Source: Sepioteuthis lessoniana (lineage: Eukaryota > Mollusca > Cephalopoda > Myopsida > Loliginidae). Taken from it: a DNA stretch of 64,000 bases. Numbering within the stretch: position 1 is the first letter of the stretch; every line of letters starts with the position of its first letter. A program made the position numbers and the translations under genes. This document shows positions 36,150 to 46,902 of this stretch, piece after piece. The DNA is taken from the NCBI GenBank assembly GCA_963585895.1, contig CAUZXS010002528.1, positions 1 to 64,000 of the forward strand, in the 5' to 3' direction. The notes beneath the pieces are model-generated. The model saw nothing but the letters and a program-made list of their open reading frames with translations, was not told the origin of the DNA and searched no databases.

Positions 36150-36514
36150 AAAAAATTTTTTTCAGATAATTCAGTTAAAGTATAAGTACACAGTTTAGAT
36201 GTCAAAACAGTTCTATATTAAACAATTCAGTTTAGCATAAATATGCAGTTTAAATGCAAAAACAGTAAACTCTCGAAACTACGATTAAGTTCTATTTGAC
36301 CCATAGATAGGACCCTATCAGGTGCGACTACTCCAAGCCAGAGTGGACCTGGGAGCAATGGCAATGAAGAGGTACTCCGCATTCCCCAAAGCTCCAGCAA
36401 TAATGGAACCTCACCATCAGATTGTTTAGTGTCATATCCAGGACACTCGTTGGGGATTCTTACCCCTCTATAGAGATGCAGTCAGTGTATTCTACAGCTC
36501 CAGCCAACTGGGCA
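36150..36514 (+). repeat. Family A repeat, second of the cluster (no 5' block)
   Basis: It starts directly with array units (AGTATAAGTACACAGTTTAG) and runs to a second full 3' domain ending CCAGCCAACTGGGCA. This suggests unequal exchange within the array. Confidence 0.82.
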
Positions 36515-36518
36515 CTTA

Positions 36519-37855
36519 GTTTGGTTGGGTTTTATGGCATATCAACCATTGTAGGTAAATAAATGCCAAATCTTTATACGTGGTGCATTCAATAAGACTT
36601 TTTTGTACAGGCATTTAAAATTGTTGTAGACTCTTGAAAATTCAGTATTTTATTGTTATACATCTTATGAGATGACTGACCAATTTCTATGATTTCAGGT
36701 TCAAATGAACAGCTACAGCAGCAATTGGAATACACCATACTAAAGTCTGATTGTCACAGCTGGGGAATTTCAAAAATGCAATCTGGACAGGAGGACACTT
36801 TAGAAGAACGATATACAATAAAATTCTGTTTTAAACTTGGAAAAAATGCCACAGAAACATATAGAATGCTTCAGACTGCTTTTCGACCATCTTGCATGAA
36901 TCGAGCATCAGTTTTTGAGTGGCATAAGAGATTCAAGGAAGGCAGGAAGTCTGTGAGGGATGATGAGAGGTGTAGGAGGAGTAAGGCAGTCAGTACACCA
37001 CAGTTGATTGGCCAAAGGGTTATGGTTAGGGTTACTATGTTGAGGTTTTAAGGGAGTTCAGCAAGAGATTCTGTCGGAAGAGACCAGCACTCTTCAAATC
37101 GGGTCAGTGGCATTTCCACCAGGACAATTAACCAGTCCACAACTCCATCCTTGTCACAAACTATTTGACCAAGATGGGCATCAAGACAGTTCCTCAACCT
37201 CCCTTTGACTTTTGGTTATTCCCTAGGCTCAGAAGCTGTCGTTATGAGACAATTGAGATGAAAGAGGCTGTGACGAAGGTCATTGACATGCTCTTACAAG
37301 AGGACTTCCATGAGGCCTTCCAGAAGTTGTTGGAATGGTACAAGTGCATTGCAGCCAGAGGAGATTACTTCGAAGGGAACTAGAGTTTCATGTGTGTACT
37401 ATCAATAAAAGTGCCCATACGAAAAAAAGTCTGAAAACTTATTTAATGATCTTGTAAATATATATTAGATATATATGATTTGTAAACAAATTTTGTAGAA
37501 AACATTTCTAAATGATCCCAAGCTATTTTTGCAAACAGTTAAATGGTTTCAAGTACTGCTATGTTTGTTTGCACACATTTAAATGGCAATATATATGATT
37601 TCTAAGTTTGTAGGTAATTTCATTTTTAAATGAGTTACAATTCATTTGCACACTATTATTGCTATTGTTTCACTACAGTTAAGTGATTTCAAATATTGCT
37701 ATCTAGCACATATTGATCATTTGTTTGCATTGCACACAATCAAATGGTTCCAAGTATTGCTATGTTATAGCAATAATTCAATTTATGCACATAGTTAAAA
37801 GGTTTCAAATATTGATATTTAACACAAATAATTTTAATTTTATACTGAATCATTT
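36519..37855 (+). repeat. Family A repeat, third of the cluster, split by mariner
   Basis: The 5' block (GGCATATCAACCATTGTAGG) at 36519-36576 and the array (from 37457, units with GTTAAATGGTTTCAAGTA) are separated by the mariner at 36577-37456. The 3' domain is not present. Confidence 0.85.
36577..37456 (+). mobile_element. Internally deleted mariner nested in a family A repeat
   Basis: This has the same terminal sequences as the full-length mariner at 49364-50655 and is bounded by TA dinucleotides. It is only about 880 bp because roughly 0.4 kb of the transposase gene is missing. The N-terminal part (36689-37051) carries FEWHKRFKEGR and STPQLIGQ. It then jumps directly to sequence from after the first catalytic Asp. 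The C-terminal part (37165-37383) keeps TKMGIKTVPQPP and ends YFEGN, but has lost the SPDLAP segment. It interrupts a family A copy whose halves are 36519-36576 and 37457 onward. Confidence 0.9.
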
Positions 37856-39647
37856 TTATAGGATAAAATGAATACCTTGTTTCTTACAAATACATGCCAC
37901 TGATATCATATATGTACATATATAAAATGACAAAAGGTGTTCTTTATTTTTCTTCCATATTCTTTGCATTTTTATATTTATTAATCATTCTGATTAGATA
38001 ATATACATAAAATCCTAAAATTAAAAGGTTGAAAATTCTAACCATACTGAAATGAAACCACAATATTTACAAATAACACAGAAATTCGTATCAACACTCC
38101 TTACAACCTTTCAAAAAACTCAAAAAGAAATGAAATAAGGTCCAATATAACCTTGAAAAATAGATTTTTTATTTTGAATAATTGTTCATTAGCATTCAAA
38201 GCTTGTAGTAATTGTTAGAGCCTCCAAGAAATACTAAATGTAGAATAGATGCAAAGAGAAAAGATTAACTGAGGAGCTGTTTATATCACAGAGAAAAAAA
38301 GAGCATTTATAAGTAATTTGAAAACTTTTTTTCTTTTATAACTTGCACATGTTTTTAGAGAGGAAGACTTGTGATTTCCTTACACCATTTAGTATGGAAT
38401 AGAACATAAATACATACAAAATAGAAGTGTTAGTCATTTTAGTATTACAACAAAAGTTTAAAAAAAGGAAAAATGTACTGATTGACTTTCAAGCAGATCT
38501 ATAGAATTTCTTAGGATAAAAAGAGAAAGTTTTATAAAAATAGAAATTGTTTTTTGGTACTTGTTTCTTGAGAACAATGAACTGTCATCCAAATTTTAAA
38601 GTATTTGTCTAAAATATCAAATACATTAGATGAATATAAATTGCAAACACAGACACGTCACAATTATAATAGTAATTTCTTGTGCTAACTATTGATGTAT
38701 ACATTTTAAATTTTAATTGTAAATATATTATGTAAGTTTAAAAAAAAAAAAAAAGTTGTTAAAGGCCTGAGATCAAATAATTTAATATTTTTTTATATCA
38801 TAGTTGAGAGAACTTATTTCCAGCTAAATTAGAAAATGAATTTTTTTAATAAAAAACCAAAGTAAATTTTGAATTAAGAGTAAAGGATTTAACATTTTGC
38901 CAAAATGAAAGCATTTGACCACAACTTTTGAATTTCATACTTCCTAAATTGGTATGCTTCATGAAGATAACAAATTGTCTTGTTTTAGTATTTTTAATGG
39001 CATATTAACCTTCATGAGTTATTTAATGCCAAAGCTATCCTTGTAGAAGAAAAACAGTGATACCATTTAACTTTCATATCTTTCCTAAGGGTATTAGTCT
39101 AAAAGTGAATGTATTAGCACAAGTGGAGTTTGAACTCATTTACTTCAAGGCTACAGTCCAGTCATGCCAAAGATTTCTCTGCAGATTATAAATTAAGAAA
39201 TTTTTTAAAAAAAGAGATAAAAAAAGAGAATTATGAAGTTAATCTCTAGACAGCAACACAACAATTTTAGACCTGAGCAACGCCAGACAATTTTAGACCA
39301 GCATTATCATATAGCAATGAGAAATGATAAATAAATAGAAAGATTGTTGAGTGGGTGATGGGAATATGAATGTATGGATGAGAGTGACTAAGGTATCTAA
39401 ATACCAATGAGATACTTGTTGACCTTGGACCTAAAGTTCTCAAGTTATTGGAAAACACTTATGAGGGAAGTTGTTCCACATTTCAGGTATTTTTGGGAAA
39501 AGGATGCTTGTGTGTAGAACTTGCATAAAAAAAAATGATGTCAATGAAAGCATGGATGAGATTTACAAGATTTGACAAATTATTGCAAATGGAAATTCTT
39601 GGATGGCAGAGCCAGGTCATAGGGCTCGTCTGAACACTATCCATGGA
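37856..39647. other. AT-rich DNA, almost featureless
   Basis: Apart from the family A fragment at 38990, nothing was recognised. Short open frames here have no motif support. Confidence 0.55.
38990..39035 (+). repeat. Family A 5' block fragment
   Basis: AATGGCATATTAACCTTCATGAG-type block, only about 45 bp, ends in TTATTTAATGCCAAAGC. Confidence 0.6.
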
Positions 39648-39775
39648 AGTATGTATTTACCCAACCCCTCTGCCATAGACAGGGTGTAACACAAAGTCAA
39701 TTTTAAGCAAAGTAAAGCTGGTTTGAATTCTATGGTTAAAGTGCACAGCCTGCCCTACTATTTAACGATAATTGA
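39648..39775 (-). mobile_element. SINE-1, 3' part
   Basis: TATTTACCCAACCCCTCTGC and AAAGCTGGTTTGAATTCTAT mark the 3' end, and GCCTGCCCTACTATTTAACG the body. Confidence 0.8.
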
Positions 39776-41151
39776 ATTCATGGAAATAACAATAGGAAAG
39801 TAATAGACTAGCAAATATAACAATGATGGGAGAGTGGTTGATGGAGCCTCACTTTTGATTCTGTATCCTGTCAAGGATTCTTAACACATTTTAAACAGCC
39901 AATCTAAATGAGCAAGTAGTATTCCATTTTATCTTATTACACAATACAAAGGATTACCCTATTATTTCTGCTCCACTTTACATATGATTGTACTCTTGAA
40001 AGAAGAAAAGAGAAACTACAGAGGAATTTGTTCAAAATGATTTTGGAATTGAAATAGAGACAGTAGTAGAAACGGAGTTGTAGAGTGTGACCAAAATCTA
40101 GTTGGCATAGAAGTCAGTCCTGCAGAAATACTTAAGAACTGGCACATCACCCCCACCCTCCCAAATATTAGTCATTCCTTCTCACAACCACTGCAATGAC
40201 AAAGAATTCCCAGACGTGCTTTTTAGCCTACAGTCATATGCTGACACATTTATGACTATGTCATATGCATGCACACATACATACATACATACATAAGAGA
40301 GAAACATAGATAGGAGCATATATATTTATATAAATCAACAGGCATAAAAAATCTTTATAGAACCATATATATATATATATATGGGGGGGGAGACAGACAG
40401 ATATGAGTAAACATGTTTGAATCTATACACATTTGCAAATATAAAAATCCATGTTTTTTTTTATGTGTATGTACACACAAGTCATAGTAACTGCATTTTA
40501 CTTTAACATCCTCCCCTTTTCACCAAGATAGGATTTCTGTTTATATTCATGCAAAATAAATAAGTAAATAAATAAAAACTAAATTTTTTAAAAACCTATG
40601 CCTGTTTGATTTTGGTTTCAGACTTTTGGATACAAATACTCCCCCACCCTGAACAGAACTTGAGTGATGAGATATGAAAATAAATACCATAATGATATAT
40701 TTGTAAATGTTTATATGATTGTTCTCAATACTGTTGTCACAAAACAATTTGCTCTTAATTTCTCATTTCATATGTTTAATATTTCATTGTTTATTTTGAA
40801 AGAATGTGTAGACAGTATGTTTCAAAAACAATGAAAAAGCCAAAACATTAATGCACATTGCAAAAACATATCCCTTCATTAAAACCTAATAAAATTGAAA
40901 TAACTTTTTGACTTTCTTATAAGAGTTATAAACAAAACTAGTTTAGATGAAAATAAAACAATTATAAATGATTAATACAGGAGGATTATTCATTAAAACC
41001 AGCTTTTTAAGATCATTATACAACTTAGATATCCCATGACTGTGATAAACATTACTAAATAGTAAATATAATAAACATTGCATGTTGGTCATACATAGAA
41101 ATGATGCAACATTACAAAGGTTGTTTTGATATTGACATGAGTGTGAGAACA

Positions 41152-41152
<1 letters not shown>

Positions 41153-41191
<39 letters not shown>

Positions 41192-41203
41192 TACACACAC
41201 ACA
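41153..41203. repeat. (TA)n(CA)n compound microsatellite
   Basis: TA then CA repeats abutting the left end of the maT-like element. Confidence 0.95.
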
Positions 41204-41846
41204 CAGGGTGTGATGGATAAATTGTTGCCATTTCAAATTAATTTTGTGCATGCACTGTTTTACAGGTCTTGTCTACTGTGAAGTAAACTAGTCAGGCACT
41301 ATCTGGAAAGAGTGTCTGAGTTTCTTATCAGGCAAACAGTGCATGAAGATATTCCGTATTTCTCATACAAGATGAGAAAGGGCCAATTCTTATCACAGGC
41401 CATGGAGGACAAGAGAAAACTGTGCTGCAAAGCTTTTCAACAAATTCAAGTATCCCCTCCAACTGAAAAAGCTTTGTATTTTCTCAGAAATTTTTTTACC
41501 AGGATCAGATAGTGAACCCACAAGATGTACCAATAGTGATGAAAACCAAACATTATTATGTGTGGGGTGCAGTTGAGCAAGAGATTAACAAAATTCCAGT
41601 CAAAACCAAAGATAATAGCAGCATTTCCCAATTTAAACAAGGAGATCATTCATTGGAAAGGCTTCCAGGAGATTCCAAATTTGTCAGGAGGTTTTGGTTG
41701 AAGCCAATGGCAATTTCTTTGAATAAATTTAATCTATAGTATTTCAAGAAATGTTCACATAATTTTGGTAAATATATCTGATTAAGTGAGATGTCAGGGT
41801 TATTTTAATTTTAGTATAACTTAAACAACAATTGACCCATAGTACC
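41204..41846 (+). mobile_element. Internally deleted maT-like (Tc1/mariner) transposon
   Basis: The left end CAGGGTGTGATGGATAAATT has an imperfect inverted counterpart at the right end near 41820-41846. The coding remnant has two parts. An N-terminal piece (SEFLIRQTVHED, YFSYKMRKGQFLSQAM) runs 41312-41512. A C-terminal piece (YYVWGAVEQEINK) runs 41512-41739. The catalytic centre between MKTKH and YYVWG is missing. Family knowledge: the YYVWG box follows the last catalytic Asp in maT-type transposases. CA and TG repeats abut both ends. Confidence 0.8.
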
Positions 41847-42407
41847 GTGTGTGTGTGTGTGTGTGTATTTCTTCTGAATAAGGGGTTTTTGGTACTTGTC
41901 AAGTATAGTTCACTGAGGAAATTGACATATTGAAAGTCTTTCAATAGGGTCTATCCTACACATTTCCAAAGTGGCCTATTTTGGACAGGTACAAATTTCT
42001 TTTAAGTTTTAACATCAATTCAAAATGACTAGTAACCTACTGACTGCAAAGATAGGGCATTTTAAGTAAAATGGTATATAAAAGCCCATGAAGTAATTGA
42101 GAAAGCTTAAAAATATATACAAAAAAATTTTTTAAAAAGTATGGTGAGGATGTGAAATCCATTCAGCGAGCACACTGTATAGAAAAGTTGGCAACATTTT
42201 TGACATTTCAGTACTTTAGAAACTACTTGTGCAACTACTCGTATGTATAATCAATACTATAATGGAGCTAAGTACAAAATATATATGTAGCAAAAAACAA
42301 TAAGTAATTATCACATCACTCTGAATAGAAGAACTTTTTCAGTGATGTTAATGTGACAGTTTAAGCAGGGAGATCAAATTTGGTGAAAAGCAGTTGCTAA
42401 AGTAGTT

Positions 42408-42452
42408 ATTTACTTTGCCTCCACACTATAGGCAGGCTCAACACAAGGTCAT
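42408..42452 (-). mobile_element. SINE-1 terminal fragment
   Basis: TATTTACTTTGCCTCCACAC with AACACAAGGTCATTTCTTGA is the complement of the SINE-1 3' end only. Confidence 0.55.
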
Positions 42453-42773
42453 TTCTTGAAGTGGAAACCCTCTCATGTATGTGCCAAAAATAGCTTCAGC
42501 ATTCCTCTTTCAGGAACAACTCAGGCATCAGGCAATGAACCCAACTCTACCACTTTTAAGATAGATGGTTTATTGAAAAGTCTAAGTAATACAAATTTTG
42601 TTCCTGAGTTGTATGAGCTATTTCTCAATTGCTTATGTTGTAAAGTATAGAAAAATGGCTGTTATTCCCTCCTAACTTTCTTTTTGTGTCCTGAATAATG
42701 AAATTTCAAAATTAACAAATTTTCTATGTACAAACGGGCAAATTTACACATTTTCATTCACGCCCACACCACA

Positions 42774-43297
42774 ATGTCAGAGGAAGACTCCAATAACACA
42801 ACATCTGAGAGCAGAGCAGAGTGTCTGATGCATAACGACGAACATACAGAGTCAGACAGTTTGCTCAAGGAGGGAGTGGAAGCAGAACCCCACTCCCCAC
42901 CTTTGCAAAGAAGCACCCGATGAAAACAACCACTGCCAGGCTGCCACCTTTAAGTTCATGAGATCAGAGAGTGTGTAGCAAAAGAAATTTACAGACTTGG
43001 TTTTTAAGATCATCAATTGGAGTGATGCTACAATAAAGTATAAAACAACATATAAATCAAATGTGCATGTATTTGCACTAGAACTATTAAAAAAATTTAC
43101 CAAGTCAAGCTACTCAGCACTGAATCTACATGGAATATTCTGTAAAATAGGTAAATTTGAAAGCATCATCATCCAAGTCACAAAAGCAAAGTTGGAAGAG
43201 AAAAATGTCTTTTCCATTTACTTTAGACAAAAGCAATTGGGAAATCATGCTTTCTACTCAGAAACAAGAAAAAGTAAGTTTTGTTATATAGTGTAGT
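42774..43297 (+). pseudogene. Unidentified coding-like relic
   Basis: The first part (42774-42923) reads MSEEDSNNTTSESRAE and ends SPPLQRSTR before a stop. A later part in another frame (42997-43297) contains INWSDATIKYKTTYKSN and FSIYFRQKQLGNHAFYSETR. The composition and lack of microsatellite character suggest genuine former coding sequence, probably from a transposon, with stops and a frameshift between the parts. The family is not recognised. Confidence 0.35.
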
Positions 43298-43344
43298 CAA
43301 TGGAAATTCCAAGGTTTTTGTTTGTTTAGTTTTTTTATTTCTAG

Positions 43345-43765
43345 TTGTCTAAATTTCTGCGATGAAGCTTGATGATTTTTAACATAAAGGGTTTTCGGAC
43401 TATTGTCTTAATCTTTATTGTTATTTCCACAACATTTTGGCCAATATGTCCTCCAGCCTTCTTCATGTGTTTGTCAAACTCGGGAACCTTCACAGAACTT
43501 CGAACTACGTCCTTTATTGAATCCACGGGGGTCGCCTGTTCTGATTCCACAAGTATTCCTGTATTGTTACTCGCCTGCAGTCAGGATTGAACCTGCAAAC
43601 TCCAGATGATTGTCTCTTTAAAAGCTTAGGGAACCAACGCCTATAATCGTTTCACCATGTGTCCCGAATCTTTGGGACTTATAAACTTAATGTTCTTACT
43701 TGACTAGAATTACTACTATAATGTTATGATTTTTTACCTGTGCTCATATCCAGATTTTTATTTTT
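43345..43765 (-). mobile_element. SINE-4, tRNA-derived, left arm of an inverted pair
   Basis: Read on the minus strand, an RNA polymerase III A-box-like TGGTGAAACGATTATAGG is followed by a B box GGTTCAATCCTG, the layout of a tRNA-derived SINE. Downstream sequence includes GCAGGCGAGTAACAATACAG and a short open frame (VDSIKDVVRSSV, EFDKHMKKAGGHIG). The same sequence recurs inverted at 43845-44165. Confidence 0.75.
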
Positions 43766-43844
43766 TTTATCTAGCCTTCTTAATTTAAAGTATAGAGTTG
43801 AATACAATATGGGAACCGATAATTAAGAATGTTAGATAATAAAA

Positions 43845-44165
43845 ATTTTTTAAAATCTGAATAGGAGCACAGGTAAAAAAAATCATACATAATAGTAATT
43901 CTAGTCAAGTAAGAACATTAAGTTTATAAGTCCCAAAAATTCACTCTGAATTGTCCAGGAAGACACATGGCATAACAGTTATAGGCATTGGTTCCCTAAG
44001 CTTCTAAAGAGACAATCATCTGGAGGTTGCAGGTACAATCCTGACTGCAGGCGAGTAACAATACAGGAATACTTAACACTTGTACCCGGTTATAGCTAAC
44101 GGAATCAGAACAGGCAACCCCCATGGATTCAATAAAGGACATAGTTGGTCTAAAAACCCTTATTT
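43845..44165 (+). mobile_element. SINE-4, right arm of the inverted pair
   Basis: This is the reverse complement of most of 43345-43765, including flanks (AAGAACATTAAGTTTATAAG). It carries the A-box-like TGGCATAACAGTTATAGG and a B box with one change (GGTACAATCC). It has a ~25-bp insertion after GGAATACTT and lacks the last ~110 bp of the partner. The two arms surround an ~80-bp loop. Confidence 0.75.
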
Positions 44166-44609
44166 TTATTTCTAGTTATATTTTTAAATCATTTTCAAAG
44201 GTGGGGGGGAATAGCAGTTCATTTTAAAATACTTGAGTAACCCATTCCTTTGGTTTTTTGGAAGGTTTGAAGACAGAATAAATGAGGCAAAACAAGAAAT
44301 TTGACAGAACTGTATTGAATAATTTTTATTTTATTTTCCTAACTACATAAAGGAAATATTTGTTCCTTAAAAATAGAAATACAACCTCACTCTTGATGAC
44401 ATGATTGAACTTTTAATATTAAACTTGTATAACTTCTTACTCCACTCATTAGCACTCAGAATGCTTATGTAGTTGTGAAAATCTTTAAAATAATAAAGAT
44501 CAATGATAATGTTTTTCAAAATCTCAGTGATTTATCAATGTAATTCTGACTTATCTAAAAATAAATAAGTAAATGAAATAAAAAAAAATAAGTCTATAAG
44601 TAAATACTA

Positions 44610-45071
44610 TTGTGTGTCAAAAGTTCTGCAATATTTTGGTTATACAAGTCACAATTCAAACAAGACAAACCACACTAGATAGAGAAATGCTGAGCTCAAG
44701 TGCTACTCACCAGATTTGTCTTGGAACATGACCTCAGAATTCAGAGTTTTATTTCTTGAACCATCTGGTTATTGTATTGTGATCAACTGAATCTTCTCCT
44801 TTTGCACAATAAATGTTTTTAGTTGCTTACCCCACAGTATGGCCGAGTTGAAACTCATAAAGCATTCCCAAATTAGACTATACTGCACATACATCTATGT
44901 AGCTTTGAAATCACACAAAGTGAAGCAATGCACAATTTATCAATTCATTAACTACCATGATACTACCAACTACAGCAAGTACCTACCATGGCTTTAATTG
45001 CTTCAATCAAGTGATATACATGCTACAAACAAGTACATAGTAAAATATTGCAAAATTTTGACTTATCCTAA
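44610..45071 (-). mobile_element. 462-bp non-autonomous mariner derivative, second copy
   Basis: This is the same family as 31638-32144, in minus orientation. It shares the terminal motif GTCAAAAGTT..GCAATATT and ends TTATCCTAA next to TA. It includes the complement of the TGGTATCATGG-like and HTH-coding stretches. TA dinucleotides flank both ends (44608-44609 and 45072-45073). There is no open reading frame of useful length. Confidence 0.8.
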
Positions 45072-45342
45072 TAAAATGGGGGAAAAAAAAACAACAACAA
45101 AAAAATAAACACTTTTTTTTTTTAGTTGCTCATGATTATTTCTAAATTTCAGGTGAGAATATCACCAATTATTAACAGAAAGCACAAGAAAACTGAACAC
45201 CATTTCTGATCAGATACAAGGTGGTGATATAGAATGTGAGCCCCAAATTCAGAGATAAGGATTGCAAATTTTTCAGTATTTACAGTTATAAAGACATTAG
45301 TTAAAAACCTGCCTTCCAGCAGTCATTTTAAGCTAATATATA

Positions 45343-45422
45343 TTTACTTAATCCCTCTCCTTCATTATGGACAGGATATGACAAAGTCAATTTTAAATAT
45401 AGCTGGTTTGAATTCAAAGTCA
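45343..45422 (-). mobile_element. SINE-1 terminal fragment
   Basis: ATTTACTTAATCCCTCTCCT, GACAAAGTCAATTTTAAATA and AGCTGGTTTGAATTCAAAGT are the reversed 3' end. A family A copy begins about 40 bp later. Confidence 0.75.
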
Positions 45423-45459
45423 AACTTTTTTTAATTTTGTGTAATCTTGGGCACCTTGT

Positions 45460-45828
45460 ATGACTTGGTATTACAGCATGTCAACCGTCATCAGTTTAAC
45501 AATTATAATCTCAAATTGCATACAGTACAAAGATTTATCTTTACAATCATTTTAAACAGAAACACTTCATACTTAATTGCAATATTAATGTGATTCAAAC
45601 TCATTTTCCAATAAATCTAATTTAACACATAGATGGGTTCCTAACAGGTACTACAACTTCAAGTAAGAGTGAACCTGAAGTAATGACAACAAAGGGATAA
45701 CTTCATACTCACCAGGGCACAAGAACCATACCATCACTAATGGATGCACTTTAGTTTTATATCCAGGGCATCTTTTTTATGAGGTGGGGTACCCTTCAAT
45801 AGGAGATGCAGTCAACATATTCTACACC
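45460..45828 (+). repeat. Family A repeat
   Basis: ACAGCATGTCAACCGTCATC, weak array, and 3' domain with ACACATAGATGGGTTCC and GCAGTCAACATATTCTACA. SINE-3 follows directly. Confidence 0.78.
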
Positions 45829-45960
45829 CTATAGTGTAATGATTAGCAAGCTTGGCAATAAACCATTTTTAACAAGTTTGATTCTCACTGGGTACCCCAT
45901 ACTTCTGGCTTTGTGCCAAACTAAGCTAATCTTCATAAATAACTCATGAGTAATTTTTAC
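45829..45960 (+). mobile_element. SINE-3, tRNA-derived
   Basis: A-box-like TAGTGTAATGATTAGCAAGC and B-box-like AAGTTTGATTCTCACTGGG are 40-50 bp apart, as in a tRNA gene. CTGGCTTTGTGCCAAACTAA follows. Similar reversed heads occur at 16325 and 17500. Confidence 0.72.
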
Positions 45961-46902
45961 TGGGTGCTCCAATCTTCTAGCCTTAGTAAGTGACAACTTT
46001 GGAGTGATTATGATGATTTTATGTCATCTGAAAACTTAACTGCCACAATGAATTTGCAAATGAATGCGAGTTCTAATCAAAGTTTTATTCAGTGAATAAA
46101 AAAAAATGTGAAACACTTGACTGGCATTCCTTTTTCCAGAAGGCTAAATCCCTAAATCTGGAGTAATAAATCTCCAAAAGCTGAATCCCCAAATCTAGAG
46201 TAATAAATTTCTGAAGCCTTGAAGGGAGAAACATGTGCACACACACACACACACAAACCAGATTATATACACACAACTGACATCTATTCACAAACCAGAA
46301 TTAAAAGAACAAAAATGGACACAGTGAAGTAAAAAAAATTTGGTTGAATTTCTTGCGTATTAATGATGTTTGTAGAGATATAAAGCAGTTTTATCAGAGT
46401 GACTTGTCAAAATGAAAGGCAAGATTTATTGAGTCAGAAAGATTTTAATTATAAAATAGTTACCTACTTTCTGAATAACTCTCTCTCACCATCTGAACTG
46501 GGGTAGTCTCTCTTTCTCTGACTCAACTTTAGCAGTTCATATGATGGTATAGATATTCAAGAATTTGATTATACACTCCTTCCTACAAATCTCAAAATTT
46601 GTCATCAGTGTACTAACACCACATTAAACAGCATTATTTTATATGAGTGTATTTAGGCAGCATATTTTCTTGTAGGCATATTTTATTCAAGATGACAGAC
46701 AAGGATTTGGTGTTGAGCTTTTTATTGGCCTTTTCATGTTGGCAAGCAAGATGTCACAACTGTGAATGAAGGCTATTTAGAAATTGTCCAAATTTCTGAT
46801 TTTATAACTTGAGTATGTATACTTTCAACCATCAATGGTCATTGTCAAGGATGTGTGTATTATATATATATGTAATTTGCAATATTTATAAATAAAGAGT
46901 GT

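Noticed and set aside
36689..37383. A functional SETMAR-like gene
   Set aside because: The reading frame is an internally deleted mariner between TA-flanked inverted repeats, without a SET domain.
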